The notes under the pieces: model-generated
Told to the model about the DNA's origin: nothing
Databases searched by the model: none
The model's input: the letters and a program-made list of their open reading frames with translations, nothing else
DNA from: Microbacterium proteolyticum
Lineage (GTDB): Bacteria > Actinomycetota > Actinomycetes > Actinomycetales > Microbacteriaceae
Assembly (NCBI RefSeq): GCF_014192415.1
Contig: NZ_JACHXY010000001.1
Span: forward strand, 1,736,001-1,800,000
Direction: 5' to 3'
DNA length: 64,000 nucleotides
Program-made: the position numbers and the translations under genes
Shown here: positions 59,182 through 64,000 of the stretch, in pieces
How the letters are laid out: each line of letters starts with the position of its first letter
Position numbering within the stretch: position 1 is the first letter of the stretch

Positions 59182-60230
59182 GCGAGCCGACCACCCCGAC
59201 CCGTGTACGCACGGTTCCCGCCGAGGCCGGCATGACGCCGGCCTCGCCCTCATCGACATCGCCGGTGCGGAGGTTCTTCTCCGGTTCCGCCGGCCGCAAC
59301 ATCGGCCTCGTCGTCGCCCTCGTGGTGATGATGATCGTCGGCGCCATCTCCGCTCCGGGCACCTTCCTCACGGTCGACAACATCTTCGTGATCCTCCGTC
59401 AGGCCTCGATCACGGGCGTCGTGGCCATCGCCATGACTCTCGTCATCATCGCCGGCGGCATCGACCTGTCCGTCGGATCGGTCGTGGGCCTCGCATCCGT
59501 CGTCGGCACCCTCGCGGTCGTGCAGGATCTGGCCGATTCGATGCACTGGATCGTCTTCGTGATCTTCGCGCTCGCCGTAGGCGCGGCCGCGGGCCTGATA
59601 AACGGCATCGTCATCGCATACGGCAACGTCGTGGCGTTCATGGCGACCCTGGCCATGCTCGTGGGGGCGCGAGGTCTCGCCGAGATCCTGGCCGAGCGCC
59701 GCACCCTCGTCGTCGAAGACCGCAGCTTCATCACGTTCATGAACTCCGACATCCTCGGCGTCAACATGCTCGTCTGGATCTTCTTGATCGTGGCGGTGCT
59801 CGGCTGGGTGCTGCTGAACCGCACCACCTTCGGCCGGCGCACCATCGCCATCGGCGGCAACCGCGAGGCCGCGCGCCTGGCGGGGATCAACGTCAAGCGC
59901 CACGTCATGTGGCTGTACGTGCTCGTGGGGCTGGCTTCCGGAATCGCCGGCGTCATGTTCCTCGGGCGCACCACCGCGGGAAGCTCCACCAACGGTCAGC
60001 TCCTCGAGCTCGACGTCATCGCGGCGGTCGTCGTCGGCGGGACGCTCCTCGTGGGCGGTCGCGGAACCATCACCGGCACCGTGTTCGGCGTGCTGATCTT
60101 CGCGACGCTCACGAACGTGTTCATCCAGAACAATCTGTCTTCTTCGGTCCAGGCGGTGGCGAAAGGTGTCATCATCGTGGTCGCGGTGCTCCTGCAGCAA
60201 CGCTTCTCCCGCCCTCCCGGACGGAGCTGA
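59178..60230 (+). CDS. Sugar ABC transporter permease (RbsC-like)
   Basis: This 350-residue permease has about ten hydrophobic helices after a 40-residue hydrophilic N terminus. The family signature VIIAGGIDLSVGSVVGLASVVG and the coupling loop AIGGNREAARLAGINVKRH are intact, and GGTLLVGGRGTITGTVFGVLIF ends the core. A single permease implies a homodimeric channel, unlike the two-permease system at 16-18 kb. GTG 59178 overlaps the ATPase stop by 4 nt. A terminator hairpin follows 10 nt after its stop. Confidence 0.9.
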   Translation: MSEPTTPTRVRTVPAEAGMTPASPSSTSPVRRFFSGSAGRNIGLVVALVVMMIVGAISAPGTFLTVDNIFVILRQASITGVVAIAMTLVIIAGGIDLSVGSVVGLASVVGTLAVVQDLADSMHWIVFVIFALAVGAAAGLINGIVIAYGNVVAFMATLAMLVGARGLAEILAERRTLVVEDRSFITFMNSDILGVNMLVWIFLIVAVLGWVLLNRTTFGRRTIAIGGNREAARLAGINVKRHVMWLYVLVGLASGIAGVMFLGRTTAGSSTNGQLLELDVIAAVVVGGTLLVGGRGTITGTVFGVLIFATLTNVFIQNNLSSSVQAVAKGVIIVVAVLLQQRFSRPPGRS

Positions 60231-60240
60231 CACACCCTGT

Positions 60241-60279
60241 GCCGAGGGCGGCTGCGTAAAGTGCGTAGCCGCCTTCGGC
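60241..60279 (+). terminator. Hairpin after the permease gene
   Basis: GCCGAGGGCGGCT and AGCCGCCTTCGGC form a 13-bp stem with one G-U pair around a 13-nt loop, separating the transporter operon from the ROK gene. Confidence 0.65.
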
Positions 60280-60320
60280 ATGTGGACTGAACACATGTCA
60301 ACTAATGGTGTACTGAGGGC

Positions 60321-61511
60321 GTGAAGAGGATGACGACAGATTCCGTGCAGTCGGTCAACGGCGTGAGCCAGTTGTTCCAGCTGCTGCGAGACGGGGTCCC
60401 GCGCACCCGCGCGGAACTGGCCAAGTCCACCGGCTTGGCGCGGTCCACCGTCGCCGTGCGCGTCGACGAGCTCATGCGGATGGGTCTGATCACCCCCGTC
60501 GCCGACGCCGTGTCCACCGGCGGTCGCCCTCCGTCCCAGTTCGCGATCAACCCCGCCGCGAAAGTCGTCGTCGCCGTCGACCTCGGTGCCTCGCACGGCA
60601 CGGTCGCCATCGCCGATCTCACGGGCAAGGTGCTCTCGGAGAAGACCGGCGAGATCGACATCGCCCTCGGCCCCGAGCCGGTACTCACCTGGCTCGTCGA
60701 GACGGCATCCGCCCTGCTCACCGAATCGGGACGCTCGGCCTCCGACGTCGCGGCCATGGGCATCGGCGTCCCCGGACCCGTCGAGCACTCCACCGGGCAG
60801 CCCGTGAACCCCCCGATCATGCCCGGCTGGGATCGCTTCGACATCCCCGGCTGGATCAACCGCCACATGCCGGTGCCCGTGCTCGTCGACAACGACGTCA
60901 ACATCATGGCGCTGGGCGAACGCAGCGTCGCTTGGCCCGCGGTCGAGCACTTCATGTTCGTCAAGGTCGCCACCGGCATCGGCACCGGCATCATCTCCGA
61001 CGGACGCCTGCAGCGCGGCGCGCAGGGCATCGCCGGTGACATCGGTCACGTGCAGGTCGCGCGCGGCGCCGACATCCCGTGCCAGTGCGGCAATCGCGGA
61101 TGCCTCGAGGCCCTGGCATCCGGTCCCGCCATCGCCCGCGCCCTGCGCGCGCAGGGGATCGAGGCGCACACCGGCTCCGACGTCGTCGACCTGGTCAAGC
61201 GGGGCAACATCGACGCGATCCAGGCCGTGCGCCAGGCCGGCCGCGACATCGGCGAAGTGCTCACGACGTGCGTCAGCTTGATGAACCCGTCGGTCATCGC
61301 CATCGGCGGTTCGATGGCGCGGGTCGGCGAGCACCTCATCGCGGGCGTGCGCGAGGTCGTCTACACCCGCTCCACGCCCCTCGCCACCGAGTACCTCTCG
61401 ATCGTGCAGTCGGTCGCGGCTGAGAACGCCGCGGTCATCGGTGCGAGCATGCTCGCCGTCGAGCACGCCCTCGCTCCGGAGTCGCTGAACGCCGCGTTCC
61501 TGCGGGCCTGA
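60321..61511 (+). CDS. ROK-family transcriptional regulator
   Basis: This 396-residue protein has an N-terminal winged helix-turn-helix (TRAELAKSTGLARSTVAVRVDELMRMGLI) and a ROK sugar-kinase-like domain: VAVDLGASHGTVAIADL, the ExGH-type GDIGHVQV, the zinc motif CQCGNRGCLEALAS and IAIGGSMARVGEHL. It probably senses a sugar and controls the divergent transporter/catabolic genes. GTG 60321 is used. ATG 60330 is an in-frame alternative. Whether it also phosphorylates a sugar is open, because the catalytic Asp region (VLVDNDVNIMALGE) is retained. Confidence 0.88.
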   Translation: MKRMTTDSVQSVNGVSQLFQLLRDGVPRTRAELAKSTGLARSTVAVRVDELMRMGLITPVADAVSTGGRPPSQFAINPAAKVVVAVDLGASHGTVAIADLTGKVLSEKTGEIDIALGPEPVLTWLVETASALLTESGRSASDVAAMGIGVPGPVEHSTGQPVNPPIMPGWDRFDIPGWINRHMPVPVLVDNDVNIMALGERSVAWPAVEHFMFVKVATGIGTGIISDGRLQRGAQGIAGDIGHVQVARGADIPCQCGNRGCLEALASGPAIARALRAQGIEAHTGSDVVDLVKRGNIDAIQAVRQAGRDIGEVLTTCVSLMNPSVIAIGGSMARVGEHLIAGVREVVYTRSTPLATEYLSIVQSVAAENAAVIGASMLAVEHALAPESLNAAFLRA

Positions 61512-61535
61512 CCCCGCGCCTCGGCGCGATGCGCT

Positions 61536-61556
61536 CCCGCCGTGCACAACGGCGGG
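61536..61556 (+). terminator. Hairpin after the ROK gene
   Basis: CCCGCCGT and ACGGCGGG form a perfect 8-bp stem with a 5-nt loop, 24 nt after the ROK stop codon. Confidence 0.6.
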
Positions 61557-61557
61557 C

Positions 61558-61615
61558 CGTTGCGGTGACACGCCGGTTGTCGCGTCCCCCGCCGCGTCGT
61601 TGCGGTGACACGCCG
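61558..61615 (+). repeat. 18-bp direct repeat, two copies exactly 40 bp apart
   Basis: CGTTGCGGTGACACGCCG occurs at 61558-61575 and 61598-61615. It opens a 678-bp stretch (61512-62189) in which I see no gene, only the ROK terminator, this repeat, the family B element and the terminator of the surface-protein gene. Confidence 0.8.
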
Positions 61616-61792
61616 ATTCGGGATGCCGCCGGCCCGGCGCGTCGCGAATCGCCCCTCCGTTGCGGACCGCCCGTCGGCGTGCTCGGCCCGTCGGCGTGCA
61701 CTTCGCTGCTCGGGGCAGGCGGCTCGCGGCCGTCGAGTGGGGCAGAACTCCTGCGGATCGGGCGTGGGCCGCCGCTCCGGGGTGGGTCCCGC

Positions 61793-61875
61793 GACACAAC
61801 GCAGGAGATGTGCGCGGCAGAGCGACCAGAACGCGTGTACGCGCCGCGTCCGGGACGGATCTCCTGCGTTGTGTC
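61793..61875. repeat. Inverted repeat, family B, copy 2
   Basis: GACACAACGCAGGAGAT (61793-61809) is perfectly inverted as ATCTCCTGCGTTGTGTC (61859-61875), with 49 bp between. The copy at 53784-53868 has the same arms with a few changes and nearly the same total length (84 versus 83 bp). Confidence 0.85.
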
Positions 61876-62101
61876 CGAGCGGGGGCTCGCCGACCCGTGG
61901 GTGGGTCCGCGTACGGATGTTCCTCGCACGTCGCGCAGTGAGGACGCCGTCAGGGTGCCGTTCCTGGCAGATCGGCACCCTGCTCGCGCGACCCGGATAG
62001 GGGGCTGTGCGCATCGCGCCGTTCTGCGAGTCCCCGTGCCGCAGCGGAACGGAACCCACGCGAAACGCCCGCCGTGCCGCAGCACGACGGGCGTCGTCCA
62101 T

Positions 62102-62140
62102 CGCTCGCGGCGTGGAGTGTCCCTCTCCACGCCGCGAGCG
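62102..62140 (-). terminator. Strong hairpin after the DUF916-type surface protein gene
   Basis: A perfect 16-bp stem CGCTCGCGGCGTGGAG / CTCCACGCCGCGAGCG encloses a 7-nt loop, 50 nt past the stop codon at 62190 in the minus direction. Confidence 0.75.
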
Positions 62141-62189
62141 GGTCTCAGGGCCGGCGGGGGGTATCTCCCTCGGGGCCGGCGGGGTCCAC

Positions 62190-63332
62190 CTACGGTTCGG
62201 AGACGGTCGCACCACCCACGGGAACCGTCTCGCGCTCGGCGTCGACGCCCGGCGCGCCCTCCGCCCGAGCCGCGGCCACCGCGGCGGCGAGCTCCCGGGC
62301 ATGAGCGGCCTTCCGCCGGCGTGCGGCGACGATGCGCCAGGCGACGAACAGCGCGAGGACGAGGAGGATTGCCAGCGCCGTCCAGGGCATCGCAGCCGTG
62401 GACGCCGCCCCCTCCGACACGAGCGGATCGAGGGCCGAGGGCTCGGCGCCGGCGAGGGTCCGCGAGACGACCTGCGAGGTCGCGGTCACCTCGGCGGCGA
62501 GGAGGCCGAGCGGAACGACTCCCGCGACCTCGACGGTGCGCTGCAGCGAGCTTCCGGGCAGCAGCTCGGGGGCGTCGTCGTCGGCGGTCACGCCCGCGAG
62601 GCCGAAGGGGCCGCCGAGGGCGACGTCGACGGCGGGGTCGAGGCGCGTGTTGCCGGTGTTGGTGAGGGTGTAGGTGACGGTCGCCGAGCCCGACTCGATC
62701 GGGCTGGCCGTGCCGTGGTAGTCGACGACGACGTCGCCCACGGTCAGAGCCGGCGCGAGGTCGCCCTGCACGCGCAGGTGCACGCGGGAGCCGAGGCGCC
62801 GTTCGGTGATGGTGCCGTTGTCGGCGGTGACGCGCATGGATGCCACGACGCCCGCGGCGTAGTCGCCCGGAGAGGCGTCGGCGGGCACGGTCACGGTGAA
62901 GGGGACCTCGGCGCTCGCGCCGCTGTCGAGGGTGAGCTCGGGCGTTTCGATCGAGACCCAGCTGCCGAGATCGGTGGATGCCACGCCCCCGGCGAGGATG
63001 TCGAGGGAACCGTCTTCGGTGAGGAAGCCGTCTGCGGCGTACACCGAGAGCGTGATCGGCTGGGGACTGCGGTTCGCGACATAGAGCGCGTCGCCGACCG
63101 TCCCCCCGGGGGCCAGGTCGTAGGCGTAGTTCGGCCGGTCGCGCCCCTGCGCGGTGTCGGCGGGTTTGACGCTCCACGTCACCGCGGTATCGGCGGAAGG
63201 AGCGGCGGCGGTCGCAGAGGCGGCGGAGGGAGCGGCGGTCGCAGAGGCGACGGCGGGCGTTCCCAGCAGAAGGGCCGAGGCGGCGACAAGGGAGAGGAGA
63301 AGACGGACGGGGGAGGATTTCGCCTGGGACAT
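62190..63332 (-). CDS. Secreted, membrane-anchored protein with WxL-associated peptidoglycan-binding (DUF916-like) domain
   Basis: This 380-residue protein has a signal peptide (LLLSLVAASALLLGTPAVASA) and an Ala/Ser-rich segment. An Ig-like domain (about 45-165) contains VTWSVKPADTAQGRDRPNY, YDLAPGGTVGDALYVANRSPQPITLSVYAAD and the ASPGDYAAGVVASM turn typical of DUF916-like proteins. A second beta domain (about 180-300) has LTNTGNTRLDP. A transmembrane helix follows near 315-335 (TALAILLVLALFVAWRIV) with a basic cytoplasmic tail. Such proteins sit on the outer face with WxL proteins and bind cell wall. It lies 73 nt downstream of a WxL-like gene on the same strand, and a strong terminator follows it. 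ATG 63332. Confidence 0.8.
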   Translation of the reverse strand: MSQAKSSPVRLLLSLVAASALLLGTPAVASATAAPSAASATAAAPSADTAVTWSVKPADTAQGRDRPNYAYDLAPGGTVGDALYVANRSPQPITLSVYAADGFLTEDGSLDILAGGVASTDLGSWVSIETPELTLDSGASAEVPFTVTVPADASPGDYAAGVVASMRVTADNGTITERRLGSRVHLRVQGDLAPALTVGDVVVDYHGTASPIESGSATVTYTLTNTGNTRLDPAVDVALGGPFGLAGVTADDDAPELLPGSSLQRTVEVAGVVPLGLLAAEVTATSQVVSRTLAGAEPSALDPLVSEGAASTAAMPWTALAILLVLALFVAWRIVAARRRKAAHARELAAAVAAARAEGAPGVDAERETVPVGGATVSEP

Positions 63333-63360
63333 GGGCGTGGCTTTCGGTGAGAGGAGGGTC

Positions 63361-63397
63361 CGTCGGGGCCGCGCTCGAGAGGAACGCGACCCCGACG
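63361..63397 (-). terminator. Hairpin between the two surface-protein genes
   Basis: CGTCGGGGCCGCG pairs with CGCGACCCCGACG (one mismatch of 13) around an 11-nt loop, just after the WxL-like stop. It may partly terminate or protect the upstream mRNA so that more WxL protein than anchor is made. Confidence 0.55.
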
Positions 63398-63405
63398 GGA
63401 GGGGA

Positions 63406-64000
63406 TCAGCTGAGGGCGGTCAGCGTCACGGTCGCGGTGTAGGTACCGCGGGGGGTCTCGAGCGGGAGCTTGAGATCCAGGTCGGCGCCCACGAGCGAGC
63501 TGCCGCGCGCGTGGCCTTCATCGGCCGACGCGAGGGTGCGAGCCACCGACAGGCCCTCGCCCTCGTCGAAGCCCGAGGGGACGGGAGCACCGGCGACGGC
63601 GCCGCCCTGCGTCTCGATCACTCCGGGCGTCCAGCCGAGGTACTTGCTCGACACCTGCTCGCCACCGGCGGTGAAGTCCGACACCTGGGCGGTCAGCGAC
63701 CATCCGGGGTTGCCGGCGCGGGTGTCCTGGATGCGGATCGGCACGATCTCCCCCTCGGCGTGGAAGTGGTCGAGTTCCTGCTCGGCCACCCCGAGGTCGA
63801 CGAGCCGCGACGTTCCCTCGATCGACCACGTCAGCTCACCCGAACCCTGTGCGGGCACGGTCACGGCGATCGACTGGTCGCCGGCCGGCGGCGCGGTCGG
63901 CGCCTCGCCGGTGTAGTCGCCCGTGGTGGAGCCGGCGCGCACGCCGGCGCCGAACACGGCGGCCGGGGTGTTCGCATCGAGTGCCAGAGCGCCGTAGACC
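63406..64000 (-). CDS. WxL-domain-like secreted surface protein (5' part outside the window)
   Basis: The frame stays open to the window edge, so the N terminus is missing and about 198 residues are visible. The recognisable part is LTWSIEGTSRLVDLG, then GNPGWSLTAQVSDFTAGG with the W-x-L motif, then a C-terminal LPLETPRGTYTATVTLTALS that closes a beta sandwich as in WxL domains. WxL proteins attach non-covalently to the cell wall. A GTG at 63957 could be mistaken for a start, but the codons before it continue the domain (VYGALALDAN). The downstream DUF916-like protein is a natural partner. Confidence 0.72.
   Translation of the reverse strand, partial: VYGALALDANTPAAVFGAGVRAGSTTGDYTGEAPTAPPAGDQSIAVTVPAQGSGELTWSIEGTSRLVDLGVAEQELDHFHAEGEIVPIRIQDTRAGNPGWSLTAQVSDFTAGGEQVSSKYLGWTPGVIETQGGAVAGAPVPSGFDEGEGLSVARTLASADEGHARGSSLVGADLDLKLPLETPRGTYTATVTLTALS

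Noticed and set aside
61435..63177. A 580-codon minus-strand open frame across the repeat-rich gap
   Set aside because: The translation is Arg-rich without any domain, crosses terminator hairpins and overlaps the well-supported ROK and DUF916-like genes.

Overview
The window is about 70% GC with strong third-position GC bias. Genes are tightly packed, stop and start codons often overlap as ATGA or GTGA, and the gene families (ECF biotin transporter, CofE, SCO3242-like UbiA, WxL-type surface proteins, actinobacterial sugar ABC systems) point to a Microbacteriaceae actinobacterium. Microbacterium is the best guess. It looks like ordinary chromosome: I see no insertion sequence, prophage, CRISPR array, rRNA or tRNA. 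Several small palindromic repeat families sit between genes.

Layout. 1-2.7 kb: end of an ECF (probably biotin) transporter, a stand-alone CofE and a GNAT. 2.9-6.5 kb: thioesterase, acetylxylan-esterase-type hydrolase, FMN azoreductase and a secreted S1 protease. 6.7-10.5 kb: a full-length PutA homologue that appears to have lost the active-site residues of both its domains. 11.6-20.9 kb: nine minus-strand genes coding for a sugar-type ABC importer, an FGGY kinase, a D-2-hydroxyacid dehydrogenase and mtnC-mtnB-mtnD of methionine salvage. Eight of them overlap by 4 nt, and a PfkB kinase is divergent. 22.4-24.5 kb: ddaH-rocD arginine/ornithine pair. 24.6-28 kb: membrane-anchored molybdopterin oxidoreductase, a peptidase-like hydrolase and a small membrane protein. 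28.5-31.6 kb: acyl-CoA dehydrogenase-like protein, PIG-L deacetylase fused to a NodS-like methyltransferase, and a GT2 glycosyltransferase. 31.7-37.8 kb: zinc alcohol dehydrogenase, then an ATP-grasp enzyme divergent from a circularly permuted ATP-grasp / alpha-E / transglutaminase operon. 37.8-46 kb: TetR with a DHA2 exporter, a lactate-dehydrogenase-type flavoprotein behind a GntR-type operator, a second DHA2 exporter, a MarR-MFS operon and a lipase-like hydrolase. 46.5-53.8 kb: an ebo-type metabolite-traffic cluster with an inositol-phosphate-synthase-like protein in place of EboD and a TIM-barrel/EboA fusion carrying a 24-bp minisatellite. 54-61.5 kb: a divergent sugar or polyol catabolic system (binding protein, MocA-type dehydrogenase, isomerase; ATPase, permease, ROK regulator). 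62.2-64 kb: two secreted WxL-region surface proteins.

The most interesting system is the mtn operon. It has mtnB, mtnC and mtnD but no mtnK or mtnA. A ketose-type FGGY kinase and a dedicated importer could instead supply methylthioribulose-1-phosphate from an external methylthiopentose. The hydroxyacid dehydrogenase could take the keto-acid product. The PutA pseudoenzyme, the ebo variant and the NodS/PIG-L cluster follow. Regulatory structure is readable: TAnnnT -10 boxes 6-8 nt before several start codons suggest widespread leaderless transcription, and perfect palindromes mark likely TetR, MarR and GntR operators. All functional calls come from reading motifs by eye, without database searches.
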